From Clostridia bacterium (GTDB taxonomy: Bacteria; Bacillota; Clostridia; Christensenellales; Aristaeellaceae): a stretch of 34,668 nt of DNA. The stretch spans positions 99,691 to 134,358 of the forward strand of contig JAUMVG010000002.1 in assembly GCA_030530315.1 (NCBI GenBank), read 5' to 3'. The position numbers and the translations under genes are program-made. Below, one piece after another: positions 1-7,941 of the stretch. The notes under the pieces are model-generated. The model worked only from the letters and a program-made list of their open reading frames with translations. It did no database searches and was not told where the DNA came from. Within the stretch, counting starts at the first letter, position 1. Each line of letters opens with the position of its first letter.

Positions 1-1
1 G

Positions 2-442
2 TATTCATTTGTTGTCGCGTTGTCACTCCCACCAATCGGAGAGAATGAATGGCTTGCCGTTCAAGGTCCTTTCGAGGTAATGATCGCTACCGATGAGCAC
101 ATCTATACTTTGAAAAGGTATTTGTCTGCAAATACCAGCTTTTACCATGATATTATCTTTATGACCGTCGATGAAGCTTTAATGGAAATGTTCTATGATC
201 TTTCAAAAAGCGAAGAAAGCGTTATTCGCGCTGTGAGTGTTGATGGAAAGACCCAGGATATCTATCAATATGTTTCTGCGGGTTCTAAAAATGGAAAAGC
301 AGTGGGAGTGCCGATTATCGGTTATAACTGGGCGGAAGAGGTACAAGATGTCATAGACGCTTGGGAACTGTATGTTCAGGCAGGAGGAACGGCTCAAGAC
401 CTTTCATCATATGCTAACGCTATCGAGGTCAAGGACAGGTAA
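2..442 (+). CDS. Unrecognised protein, C-terminal part (gene runs off the left edge)
   Basis: The reading frame is open to the first base of the window, so the TTG at position 20 is unlikely to be the true start and the gene probably begins outside. About 146 residues are visible. They are acidic, have no obvious transmembrane segment and show no catalytic motif that I can name. The sequence is visibly more AT-rich than the housekeeping genes further right and it lies on the same side of tRNA-Trp as an integrase, which suggests it is cargo of an integrated element. A strong inverted repeat follows 21 bases after the stop. I do not recognise the family and assign no function. Confidence 0.6.
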   Translation, partial: YSFVVALSLPPIGENEWLAVQGPFEVMIATDEHIYTLKRYLSANTSFYHDIIFMTVDEALMEMFYDLSKSEESVIRAVSVDGKTQDIYQYVSAGSKNGKAVGVPIIGYNWAEEVQDVIDAWELYVQAGGTAQDLSSYANAIEVKDR

Positions 443-463
443 CAATATCCAAAATAGGAATCA

Positions 464-493
464 TACAAAAATGGCCGAACGGCCATTTTTGTA
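464..493 (+). terminator. Rho-independent terminator after the partial gene
   Basis: A perfect 13-base inverted repeat (464-476 with 481-493) encloses the loop GAAC. The stem is GGCC-rich at its centre, with an A-run on the left arm and a T-run on the right, so it could work in both directions. The rest of the gap up to base 698 shows no convincing gene. Confidence 0.8.
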
Positions 494-698
494 TATATTC
501 CATAAGGTTTCATACAGAAACGGCATTTCTTTTGATTTGACAGATGGACTATATTTCACAGCATGCAGAGGGACGTTAAATTGATAGAGGGACGGCGGCA
601 GGGATTGCGTTTTCTGTTCCCTGTTGCTAAAATGGTTACGGGCGCACCTTGAAAACGATATACAGGTTGCATGATAAGTCAATGAAAGGACGGTTTGC

Positions 699-1625
699 AT
701 GTATCAATCTCTTTCTTTGACTTCATTCATTGAGACTTGGCTTAATACCTTCAAATCCACGGCGGTAAAGCAATCCACCTATGACCGCCTGATAACGTCA
801 TTAAAGGCGCTGGAAGGCTTCACAATCGCTTCAAAGGCCATAGGCGAGATAACCGCCGTAGATATACAGAACTATGTAAATGACCTTACGCAATGCGGCT
901 ACGGGCTTTCCACGATAAAGAAGCAAATGCGGATTGTCACAGCGCCATTGAAACAGGCGGCGGCGCTGCATTGGATTCCCGCTAACCCTGCGGTGGGAAT
1001 CACGTTGCCCGCGAAAAGCAACGTCAAGAAGGAATCGCAGGCTGTCGAGGCGTATTCGCCCGACGAACAAAAGGCGCTTGCGGCGGTGCTGGATTCCCGT
1101 GGACGTCGAGGCTTCGCCGCCGTCGCACTGATGATTGAAACAGGCTTGCGCGTGGGCGAGGCGCTGGCGCTTCGATGGTGTGACGTGCAGTTGCCGCGCC
1201 GCCGCCTGACGGTTCGCGCTACTGTCGTTCGGTTGGCGAACAAAAAGCAATCCTTTGTCCAGCAGGACGCAAAGAGCGTCAGCAGTAACAGGGTTGTGCC
1301 GCTGACGCCCGCCGCCGTTGCCCTGTTGGAAGGTTTGAGAATTGACAATGACAGCGAATGGGTTTTTACAGATGAACAGGGCGAACGTTTGAGTTACGAG
1401 GCGTTACGGTATCAAACGAAGGTTGCGTGCGCGGCGGCGGGCGTGGAATATCGCGGGATGCACGTTTTTCGGCACACCTTCGCAACGAACTGTTATTACA
1501 AAGGGATGGACGTTAAAATTTTGTCAAGGCTGCTCGGGCACGCCGATGTGAATATAACCTACAACATATACGTGCATTTATACGGCGACGGCTTTGAGGA
1601 AATGTACAGCGCACTGGTTAAATAG
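699..1625 (+). CDS. Tyrosine recombinase / phage-type integrase
   Basis: A 308-residue site-specific recombinase that would insert or excise a mobile element through a covalent 3'-phosphotyrosyl intermediate. Residues 1-105 resemble the SAM-like core-binding domain (alpha-helical, with a typical NYVNDL segment). Residues 115-308 are the catalytic domain, with the expected residues visible: R151 in TGLRVGEAL, a candidate K192, H255 and R258 in HVFRHTF, H281 in LGHADV and nucleophile Y291 in NIYVH. The ATG at 699 has an AAAGGA site about 8 bases upstream. The gene points at tRNA-Trp and stops 44 bases before the 3' end of that tRNA, the usual place for the integrase of a tRNA-targeted island or ICE. 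No excisionase or relaxase is seen, since the element would extend left of the window. Confidence 0.93.
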   Translation: MYQSLSLTSFIETWLNTFKSTAVKQSTYDRLITSLKALEGFTIASKAIGEITAVDIQNYVNDLTQCGYGLSTIKKQMRIVTAPLKQAAALHWIPANPAVGITLPAKSNVKKESQAVEAYSPDEQKALAAVLDSRGRRGFAAVALMIETGLRVGEALALRWCDVQLPRRRLTVRATVVRLANKKQSFVQQDAKSVSSNRVVPLTPAAVALLEGLRIDNDSEWVFTDEQGERLSYEALRYQTKVACAAAGVEYRGMHVFRHTFATNCYYKGMDVKILSRLLGHADVNITYNIYVHLYGDGFEEMYSALVK

Positions 1626-1662
1626 CACAAAGAAAACAGCCTGTCTTTGTGCGACAGGCTGT
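1626..1662 (-). terminator. Terminator of tRNA-Trp, overlapping the downstream edge of the integrase gene
   Basis: A perfect 10-base stem (1636-1645 with 1653-1662) has a 7-base loop. Read on the minus strand it follows the tRNA 3' end directly and is followed by TTTTCTTT, so it terminates the tRNA transcript. On the plus strand it lies just after the integrase stop and could also cap that transcript. Confidence 0.75.
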
Positions 1663-1669
1663 CTTCACT

Positions 1670-1743
1670 TGGCAGGGGCAGAAGGATTCGAACCCTCAAC
1701 AAAGGTTTTGGAGACCCACGTGTTACCATTACACCATGCCCCT
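1670..1743 (-). tRNA. trnW: tRNA-Trp (anticodon CCA)
   Basis: Read on the minus strand, a 7-base acceptor AGGGGCA pairs with TGCCCCT, the anticodon loop is CTCCAAA (anticodon CCA), and the T-arm contains GGTTCGAATCC. Discriminator G and the CCA tail (1672-1670) are encoded. A perfect consensus promoter lies upstream and a terminator follows. The 3' end faces the integrase gene, which makes it the likely attachment site of the element to the left. Confidence 0.96.
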
Positions 1744-1764
1744 ATGTTCTCACGAACGAATAAC

Positions 1765-1793
1765 ATTATAACCGAAGTCGGTGCAAATGTCAA
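1765..1793 (-). promoter_or_regulatory. Consensus sigma-A promoter of tRNA-Trp
   Basis: Read on the minus strand: TTGACA (1793-1788), a 17-base spacer and TATAAT (1770-1765), ending 21 bases before the tRNA 5' end. Both hexamers match the consensus exactly. Confidence 0.92.
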
Positions 1794-1839
1794 TAGTTTG
1801 CAGATATTAATTTTATGCTGTCTCAAAGCATTGGAGATA

Positions 1840-1869
1840 AATCACCTCAATCAAGCGGCAGAGGTGATT
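1840..1869. other. Hairpin of unknown role
   Basis: A perfect 9-base inverted repeat, AATCACCTC and GAGGTGATT, is separated by 12 bases. It sits between the two divergent promoters. No T-tract supports a terminator, and an operator or an inert relic are both possible. Confidence 0.35.
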
Positions 1870-1900
1870 AAATATTAACGTAAGATGATATTCCAGTTCC

Positions 1901-1929
1901 TTGACTAAATAAAATGAACGATGTATAGT
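1901..1929 (+). promoter_or_regulatory. Sigma-A-like promoter of the CbiC-like gene
   Basis: TTGACT (1901-1906), a 17-base spacer and TATAGT (1924-1929) lie 59 bases upstream of the start codon. Each hexamer differs from consensus at one base. Confidence 0.75.
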
Positions 1930-1988
1930 TATATATGTGCAATGCGTGATAAATTCGCATAGTTGTGCTTTTGAAATGGAGTGTAAGA

Positions 1989-2600
1989 ATGTTCAAAACT
2001 GTATCGGGCGGCAGCGGAAGGCATCGCACTGCCGCGCCATATATCAATCCAGCGGTCGCCAACATATTGAAAATTGTTGAAGAGGAAACGCGCGATCACG
2101 CGCTGGTACAGAGCATCTACTTTGGACCGACGGCACTGACGCATATTCGCAGGGTCATCGAAACGGGCGGCTCCATCATCACGGACACTACGCTGGTGGC
2201 CAACGACATCGATTCGAGCCTCTTGGGCAACAAGGGCGCAAAGATCCTCTGCTTCATCGAAGATCCTCAGGTGGTCAGCATCGCCGAGCAGCGGCACACC
2301 ACCCGCGCCGAGGTCGCCGTGGACTATGGCCTCGCCGTCGAAGGCCCGAAGCTGATGGTGGTGGGCAGCGCGCCCGCCGCGGTGGGCCGAATGATCGTGC
2401 GGCGGCAGCATGAGCCGCTGAACGACGTGTGCGTGCTCGCGGCGCCGACCGGGTTTGCCAGCATCGTGCAGATGAAGGAGCGGCTGATGGACAGCGACCT
2501 GAATTCCATCGTCGTGCGCGGCAAGAAGGGCGGCATTCCCGCCACCACCGCCATACTCAACGCCATTCTGCGGGAGATCGCCCAGAATCCGAACGGGTGA
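1989..2600 (+). CDS. Precorrin-8X methylmutase (CbiC/CobH)-like protein, orphan
   Basis: A 203-residue protein of the precorrin-8X methylmutase family, whose members move a methyl group from C11 to C12 of the corrin ring in cobalamin synthesis. Shared motifs are the YFGP turn at 44-47, the IITDT segment near 63-67, the HTTRAEVA stretch near 103-110, VVGSAPAA at 124-131 (GNAPTA in typical members), PTGF at 153-156 and VVRGKKGG at 175-182. The ATG at 1989 has TGGAG 7 bases upstream; longer starts at 1965 lack a site. By my recalled alignment the catalytic histidine of CobH falls on E32, and VESK near 160 has become VQMK. No other cobalamin gene is nearby. It may therefore have lost or changed the activity. 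Family assignment is fairly sure, function is not. Confidence 0.78.
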   Translation: MFKTVSGGSGRHRTAAPYINPAVANILKIVEEETRDHALVQSIYFGPTALTHIRRVIETGGSIITDTTLVANDIDSSLLGNKGAKILCFIEDPQVVSIAEQRHTTRAEVAVDYGLAVEGPKLMVVGSAPAAVGRMIVRRQHEPLNDVCVLAAPTGFASIVQMKERLMDSDLNSIVVRGKKGGIPATTAILNAILREIAQNPNG

Positions 2601-2680
2601 CGCCGAAGTGACTTTCGACGCGCTCCAGAGGTTCACGTCGGGCAGGAAAAGGGTTTGTCTTTCAAATTATCTTCAATACC

Positions 2681-2724
2681 AAACGAACGCCGCCGGGGAT
2701 GCAATTCCCCGGCGGCGTTCGTTT
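2681..2724. terminator. Shared terminator between convergent genes
   Basis: A perfect 18-base inverted repeat (2681-2698 with 2707-2724) has an 8-base loop. It is GC-rich towards the loop, with AAAC at one foot and GTTT at the other, and lies between the stops of two convergent genes, so it can serve both. Confidence 0.88.
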
Positions 2725-2767
2725 GCGCCGGTCATGTCAACAAGTTGAAAAACGACGGCGCGAATGA

Positions 2768-3430
2768 TTATTTATTCCTGTCAAGAATGTATGCTCTCAA
2801 TGCTTCGACCGTGTCAAAGGCGCGGGGCAGGTCGATGCCGCCCAGCTCGTCCAGGTGTCGATAGCCCCAACTGACCCACGCGCCAGAGATGCCGGCGTTC
2901 TTCGCGGTCAACAGGTCCGTATCGCCGTCGCCGACATACAGCGTCCTGGTGGAATCCGCGTCGAGCTCGCGCTGGATCAGGCGAACCCCGTCCGGGGCGG
3001 GCTTCTTCGGAATGCCCTCCCGTTCGCCCAGGGCGAAGTCGATCAGGCCGGGAAAGTGGGCCTCGCAGAGCAGGCGCACGGCGCTGTCCACCTTGTTGGA
3101 GTTGACGGCCACGCGGACGCCCTCGGCCCGCAGGGCCCGCAGCAGCTCCAGAATGCCGGGGTAGGGGCGGGTGTGGACGCTCACGTTGGCGGTGTAGTGG
3201 GCCTTGAAATCTGCCAGCACATGGGCCTGGACCGGCTCCGGCATGCCCTCCGGCACGGAGAGGCGGATCAGGTTGCGCACGCCGTTGCCGATGGCCTGCC
3301 GCACCTGCTCCGTCGTCCGGGCGGGAAAGCCGTGGGCAGCGAGGGCGTGGTTGGTCGAGGCCGCCAGGTCGTCCAGCGTATTCAGCAGCGTGCCGTCAAG
3401 GTCGAATATGACGAGATCAAAGTTTGCCAT
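2768..3430 (-). CDS. gph: Phosphoglycolate phosphatase-like HAD hydrolase
   Basis: A 220-residue haloacid dehalogenase family phosphatase, probably hydrolysing 2-phosphoglycolate or a similar small phosphoester in the cytoplasm. The four HAD motifs are visible: DLDGT with nucleophile D10 and acid D12, N/S in VNSNK (motif II), the lysine of KKPAPD (motif III) and GDGDTD (motif IV). The helical cap between motifs I and II places it in the subclass I Gph/PGP group. The length is normal. A CGGGAG site precedes the ATG at 3430. Substrate cannot be fixed from sequence: pyrophosphatase PpaX and beta-phosphoglucomutase-like members are close relatives. It is divergent from the methyltransferase gene. 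Confidence 0.88.
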   Translation of the reverse strand: MANFDLVIFDLDGTLLNTLDDLAASTNHALAAHGFPARTTEQVRQAIGNGVRNLIRLSVPEGMPEPVQAHVLADFKAHYTANVSVHTRPYPGILELLRALRAEGVRVAVNSNKVDSAVRLLCEAHFPGLIDFALGEREGIPKKPAPDGVRLIQRELDADSTRTLYVGDGDTDLLTAKNAGISGAWVSWGYRHLDELGGIDLPRAFDTVEALRAYILDRNK

Positions 3431-3549
3431 GGTATCGCGCTCCCGGTTTGGTTTGCCTCCATCATATCAGAAACAGGGAAAGGCTGGGCGCCGTTTGGGA
3501 TAAAAATGTGTTATCCCGGCGAACAATCGCCATATCGAGGGCCTTGGAA

Positions 3550-3578
3550 TTGAATTTTGAAGCGCGATGTGCTACAAT
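3550..3578 (+). promoter_or_regulatory. Sigma-A-like promoter of the methyltransferase-hslO run
   Basis: TTGAAT (3550-3555), a 17-base spacer and TACAAT (3573-3578) lie 61 bases before the first start codon. An inverted repeat GGGATAA/TTATCCC (3497-3517) about 30 bases upstream could be an operator, but nothing else supports that. Confidence 0.82.
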
Positions 3579-3639
3579 ATATAATGGTGAGTTGTGAAAT
3601 ACAGCACAGGGCGGCGATGCCGCCGGATGGGAGCGCTCG

Positions 3640-4386
3640 ATGCCGGCCTACGAAGCCTTTGCAGAATGGTATGACGTCCTGATGGACGATGTGGATTACG
3701 ATGCCTGGGCGGACCATTACCTGGCGCTGCTGGCGCGGGCCGGGGTCAGGCCCCGCACGCTGTGCGACTGCGCCTGCGGCACGGGGTCCCTCTCGGTGCG
3801 GTTCGCCGCCCGGGGAATCCGGGTGACCGGCGTGGACCTGTCCGGCGAAATGCTGGAGGCGGCCCGCAAAAAGGCGCTGCAAAGGGGCGCGCAAGCGATG
3901 TTCGTGCGCCAGGACATGTGCGCGCTGGAGCTGCCCCGGCCCGTGGAGGCGCTGGTCTGCGGTTGCGATGGCGTGAACTACCTGCTGGATGACGACAGGC
4001 TACGGGCCTTTTTCGCCCGGGCCCACGCGTCGATCAAGCCCGGCGGCGCGCTGGCCTTCGACGTGTCCTCGCCCTGGAAGCTGGAGCACACCCTGGGGAA
4101 CAATTTCTACGGCGAGGAGCGCGACGACGTGGCCTACCTTTGGAGCAACCGCTTCGACACGACCGCGCGGACCGTCACCATGGACCTGACCTTCTTTGTG
4201 CGCCAAAGGGATGAGCTCTATCGCCGCTTTTCCGAGGTGCACGTCCAGAAGGCCCACGATCCGGAGCACCTGAGGGCGCTCCTGGCGGAGAGCGGCTTTG
4301 GAGCCGTCGAGGTGTTCGGCGGCATGACCTTCGAGCCAGCGAAGCCTCACGAGGAGCGGCTGCACATCCTCGCCGCGCGCGAATAG
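3640..4386 (+). CDS. Class I SAM-dependent methyltransferase
   Basis: A 248-residue cytoplasmic methyltransferase of the Rossmann-fold type. The SAM-binding motif I is CDCACGTGSLS near residues 42-52, followed by the acidic end of strand beta-2 in VTGVDLS and by the post-I segment EMLEAARKKA. The beta-4 region is CGCDGVNYL. The opening YEAFAEWYDVLMDDVDY is typical of the Firmicute group often annotated simply as class I methyltransferase. The GGGAG site at 3629-3633 fits the ATG at 3640. The gene is first in a run with hslO only 19 bases downstream. The methyl acceptor is unknown. Confidence 0.88.
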   Translation: MPAYEAFAEWYDVLMDDVDYDAWADHYLALLARAGVRPRTLCDCACGTGSLSVRFAARGIRVTGVDLSGEMLEAARKKALQRGAQAMFVRQDMCALELPRPVEALVCGCDGVNYLLDDDRLRAFFARAHASIKPGGALAFDVSSPWKLEHTLGNNFYGEERDDVAYLWSNRFDTTARTVTMDLTFFVRQRDELYRRFSEVHVQKAHDPEHLRALLAESGFGAVEVFGGMTFEPAKPHEERLHILAARE

Positions 4387-4405
4387 CTGTTTAAGGAGAG
4401 AAATC

Positions 4406-5305
4406 ATGAGTTTGATGAATCAGGACGGAATACTGCACATATCGCTTTTGGAGGGCCAGGCGCGGGCCATACTGATTGAGAGCACCGCCATGGTACAGCG
4501 GGCCAAGGAGATCCACGGCCTGTCCAAGATCGCTTCCGCCGCGCTGGGCCGCACACTCTCAGCGACGGCCATGATGGGCTCCATGCTGAAGGGCAGGGAT
4601 GAGAGCGTGACCGCTTCCATCCGCGGCGGCGGTCCCATCGGCACCGTGTTGGCTGTGGCCGACAGCAACGGCTGCGTGAAGGGCTACGTGGATCACCCGG
4701 AGATCGACCTGCCGCGCACGGGTCCCAAGCTGCCCGTGGGGGCGGCCGTGGGCCGGGACGGCCGACTGACCGTGATCAAGGACATGCACCTTCGCGAGCC
4801 CTACGTCGGCCAGGTCAACCTAGTCTCCGGCGAGATCGCCGAGGACTTCGCCATGTACTTCACCGCTTCCGAGCAGACGCCCTCGCTGGTGTCGCTGGGC
4901 GTGCTCGTCTCCGACGAGAAGGTGGAGGCCGCCGGCGGACTGATCGTGCAGATGCTGCCCGGGGCCAGCGAGGCCGCCCTGCAGTCTGTGGAGAACAGCG
5001 CGGGCATGTTCATGGATATATCGGGCACCATTAAGGAATACCATCTCGACGGCGCGGTGGATCAGCTGCTGATGCACCTCCAGCCCGTGGTGCTGGAGCG
5101 CCGGGAGAGCCGCTATGAGTGCGATTGCAGCCGCGGCCGCGTGGAACGCGCGCTGATCACCCTGGGCGCAAAAGAGCTGAACGACATGATCGACACCCAG
5201 CACGGCGCGCAGGTGGACTGCCACTTCTGCAACAAGCGCTACACCTTTACCGAGGACGACCTCAGACAGCTGCTGGCCGCGGCCACCGCGAAGCCGAAGG
5301 ACTGA
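4406..5305 (+). CDS. hslO: Hsp33 redox-activated chaperone
   Basis: A 299-residue Hsp33, a cytosolic holdase that binds unfolding proteins under oxidative stress. It is kept off by a zinc ion held by four cysteines, and oxidation releases the zinc. The C-terminal zinc switch is complete: C239 and C241 (CxC) and C272 and C275 (CxxC). The N-terminal domain contains the usual SxIRGGGPIG region near residues 71-79. Length matches the family. AAGGAG at 4394-4399 positions the ATG at 4406. Its place between a methyltransferase and three repeat-scaffold genes suggests co-transcription from the promoter at 3550. Confidence 0.97.
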   Translation: MSLMNQDGILHISLLEGQARAILIESTAMVQRAKEIHGLSKIASAALGRTLSATAMMGSMLKGRDESVTASIRGGGPIGTVLAVADSNGCVKGYVDHPEIDLPRTGPKLPVGAAVGRDGRLTVIKDMHLREPYVGQVNLVSGEIAEDFAMYFTASEQTPSLVSLGVLVSDEKVEAAGGLIVQMLPGASEAALQSVENSAGMFMDISGTIKEYHLDGAVDQLLMHLQPVVLERRESRYECDCSRGRVERALITLGAKELNDMIDTQHGAQVDCHFCNKRYTFTEDDLRQLLAAATAKPKD

Positions 5306-5361
5306 GGCAGGGTTGAGTCCGCTGCGCATGGCGTGGCAAATGGGTTATTATTGGAGGTTGA

Positions 5362-7041
5362 ATGAGCAAGGACATCAAGGTGGTCTCTTTCGTCCGGTCG
5401 CCGGCCTATGTGCACCATCGGGCGATGATGAACCGCCGGGACAACAACATCGTGGACGCTCTGGAGCTGCTGCGCCGGGCGGTGGAGGAATCGCCGGACA
5501 ACCGGGAGTATCGGCTTGACCTGGCGGAGCTCTACTGCGAGATGGGCTGCCACGCCCAATCCAATCGGCTGCTGCTGGACATGCTGGCGGAGGGCGAGGG
5601 GCCTTCCGAGTGCTACTACGGGCTGGCGCTGAACCAGCTGGGCCTGAACGACGTGCCCGGCGCGCGCCAGGCGCTGCGGCTCTACCGTTCCAGCGACCCG
5701 GACGGCGCGCACCTGGAGGAGGTGCGGCAGCTGGCGGCGGAGCTCGACTTCTACAGCGAGATCAGCCACCCGGCGCGCAGGCTGAACCGGGCCGCGCGCA
5801 TTGCCAACCGGGCCTGCGAGGCCATGAGGGGAGACGACCCGGAGCGGGCCTGCCGGCTGTTCGAGCAGTCCCTGTCGCTGGCTTCGGAGCAGTACGACAT
5901 GCGCGCGCTTTACGCCATGGCGCTGCTGATCCGCGGCGACCGGGAGGCGGCGCGAAGGGAGGCCGAGCGGGCCGCCGGGGGCTATCCGCCCTCCGTGCGG
6001 GCGCTCTGCGTCTGCGCGCAGGTCATGTACCTGTTGGATGAAATGGAAAAAGCCTCGACGCTGATCGGGCGCGCCGCCGCGGAGAGGCCCGAAGGACAGG
6101 AACTGCGGCTGATGGTCTACGCCATGGGCGAGATGCGCCTGCACGACCAGGTGGCCGAAAACGCGCGCCTGGCCCTGCAGGAGGCGCCCTTTGATAGGGA
6201 CCTGATGCACATGCGGGCAATTGCGCTGTACAACACCGGGGTGCAGCAGGAGCGCCTGACGCGGTTTTGGGAGCGCATACTGCGCATCGATCCCCAGGAC
6301 AGCGTGGCCCAGTTCTACCAGGAGACCGCGCTCGCGGGACGCCTTGGGAAATACACCCTCGACTACAGCTACCAGGTACCCCGGGAGGAATTTGCCCACA
6401 GGCTTTCCCTGCTGGTGGGCTACCTGGGCGAGGGCTTTGAGCGGGTCGAGGCCCTCTGGAACGAGGACGCCGGCTTCCGGCAGCTGCTGGGCTGGGCGGT
6501 TCGCGCTGAGGACAGCAGCCTGAGCCGCGCCGCAATGGTCACGCTGACGGCCATCGATTCGGAGGAGTCGCGCAGCCTGCTGCGCACCCAGCTGTTCAGC
6601 GGGGGGGTTCCGCAGGAGGTGAATCACCACCCGGCCCGGTCCCTCAGGCTGCAGGGCATCTCCATGGATCGCATACTGCCCGCCGGCGCGGGATTGACCG
6701 ATGGCCTGCTTCCGGACGCGGAGGCGATGCTGTCCCGGCTGCCTGTGGGCGAGCGCGCGCTGGTGCGCTATGCCGATGAGGTCCTCCAGCGGGAATACGA
6801 CGTCTCCGCGCTGCCTAAGCTATTGCTGATGTGGTCGGCCTACCGCCAGTCCCGGGGGACGAAGGCGGACCCGCTGCGCTGCATCGAGGGAGCGTCGGCC
6901 GCGCTGGCATACAATTATTTGCTGCTCTACGGGCCGAAGCCGGAGATCGGCAAGCTGGCCCGGGCGTTCAACTGTGCGCCGAGGCAGCTGCTGTTTTACG
7001 CCCGCCGGATGGCGGGGTGCCTGGAACGCATTACAAAGTGA
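5362..7041 (+). CDS. Tetratricopeptide-repeat protein
   Basis: A 559-residue, mostly helical protein without signal peptide or membrane segment. TPR-like helix pairs are clear in the first half, for example residues 29-61 (DALELLRRAVEESPDN...AELYCEMG) and the segment ERACRLFEQSLSL...MALLIRGD near 150-185. Such repeats form superhelical protein-binding scaffolds. The C-terminal 120 residues no longer look like TPRs; they end in a short segment (LARAFNCAPRQLLFYARRM) that could form a helix-turn-helix-like unit, which I cannot confirm. GGAGG lies 4 bases before the ATG. It follows hslO by 56 bases and precedes a HEAT-repeat gene by 36 bases. No enzyme motif is visible; a partner-binding role is inferred. 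Confidence 0.85.
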   Translation: MSKDIKVVSFVRSPAYVHHRAMMNRRDNNIVDALELLRRAVEESPDNREYRLDLAELYCEMGCHAQSNRLLLDMLAEGEGPSECYYGLALNQLGLNDVPGARQALRLYRSSDPDGAHLEEVRQLAAELDFYSEISHPARRLNRAARIANRACEAMRGDDPERACRLFEQSLSLASEQYDMRALYAMALLIRGDREAARREAERAAGGYPPSVRALCVCAQVMYLLDEMEKASTLIGRAAAERPEGQELRLMVYAMGEMRLHDQVAENARLALQEAPFDRDLMHMRAIALYNTGVQQERLTRFWERILRIDPQDSVAQFYQETALAGRLGKYTLDYSYQVPREEFAHRLSLLVGYLGEGFERVEALWNEDAGFRQLLGWAVRAEDSSLSRAAMVTLTAIDSEESRSLLRTQLFSGGVPQEVNHHPARSLRLQGISMDRILPAGAGLTDGLLPDAEAMLSRLPVGERALVRYADEVLQREYDVSALPKLLLMWSAYRQSRGTKADPLRCIEGASAALAYNYLLLYGPKPEIGKLARAFNCAPRQLLFYARRMAGCLERITK

Positions 7042-7077
7042 CGGCCCAGCGGATGGCCGGGAGGGAGACCACGTTCG

Positions 7078-7896
7078 ATGAAGATACATGATTTTGACGA
7101 GAAATTCTACGACTACGTGCGCACCTGGATGGCGATGCACCCCGGCATGACCGAGAAGCAGATCGAAGAGAGCTACAACGAGATCATGCTGAACTGGCTG
7201 AACGCGCCGGCAAAGTGGCTGGACGGCGAAAAGCCCGGGGAATACTTCCTGCGCTACAGCGAACCCAAGGACCTGATGAAGCTGCTGGAGGAGTACGACA
7301 AGCGGAAAATCGGCCTGCCGGAGCCGCTGTACAGCCGCGTGGTCGCCCTGGGAGAAGTCTGCGTGCCCGCGCTGACGAAGATGGTCCAAAACAGCGATCG
7401 TCCGGAATCGATTCGGGCGACGGCGCTGGCCATGCTAAGGGACATCGGCAGCGAAGACAGCAAGCCTCTGTATGTCGATCTGGTGTGCACCGGCAAGGAG
7501 GGCGACGACCTGAGCGAGATGGCGGCGGACATCCTCTCCGAAGGCGACGGCGCGGAGATCGAAGCGCTGCTGGAGCGCTACGATGCCGCGAACGAGCAGG
7601 CGCAGTCCCGGATACTGGGCATCTGCACCAACTTCCCCGGCGACGACAGGATATTCAACTACCTGTTGGACAAGCTGCGCAACCGCCCGGAGCAGCGCTC
7701 GCTCTACGCGTCGTTCCTGGGTAAGCTGGGTGACCCGAGGGCCATCGAGCCGCTGAAGTCGTTCCTGACGTTGACGGACATCACCTATCTGGACTACATC
7801 GAGCTGAGAAACGCCGTGGAGGAGCTGGGCGGCGACGCGGGCGAGGAGCGCACCTTCTACGGCGATCCGGACTTTGAAGCCATGCGGAACATGTGA
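7078..7896 (+). CDS. HEAT-repeat protein
   Basis: A 272-residue soluble protein. The N-terminal 75 residues are an unfamiliar helical region with several aromatic residues. From about residue 80 onward HEAT or PBS-lyase-like repeats can be read, such as PLYSRVVALGEVCVPALTK, SIRATALAMLRDIGSEDSK and GKLGDPRAIEPLKSFL. HEAT arrays act as protein- or nucleic acid-binding scaffolds; no active site is seen. A GGGAGG site precedes the ATG. Its position between a TPR gene and a zinc-ribbon/TPR gene, all in one direction with short gaps, suggests the three products work together. Confidence 0.85.
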   Translation: MKIHDFDEKFYDYVRTWMAMHPGMTEKQIEESYNEIMLNWLNAPAKWLDGEKPGEYFLRYSEPKDLMKLLEEYDKRKIGLPEPLYSRVVALGEVCVPALTKMVQNSDRPESIRATALAMLRDIGSEDSKPLYVDLVCTGKEGDDLSEMAADILSEGDGAEIEALLERYDAANEQAQSRILGICTNFPGDDRIFNYLLDKLRNRPEQRSLYASFLGKLGDPRAIEPLKSFLTLTDITYLDYIELRNAVEELGGDAGEERTFYGDPDFEAMRNM

Positions 7897-7941
7897 GCGC
7901 TTCAGACGAGTGCCGATTAACTGCGCGAGGGAGGGGATTGA

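Noticed and set aside
1594-1878. A 94-codon frame over the tRNA-Trp gene
   Set aside because: It reads across the tRNA and its terminator; its GFEPSTKVLETHVLPLHHAP-like stretch is the common false product of translating a tRNA.
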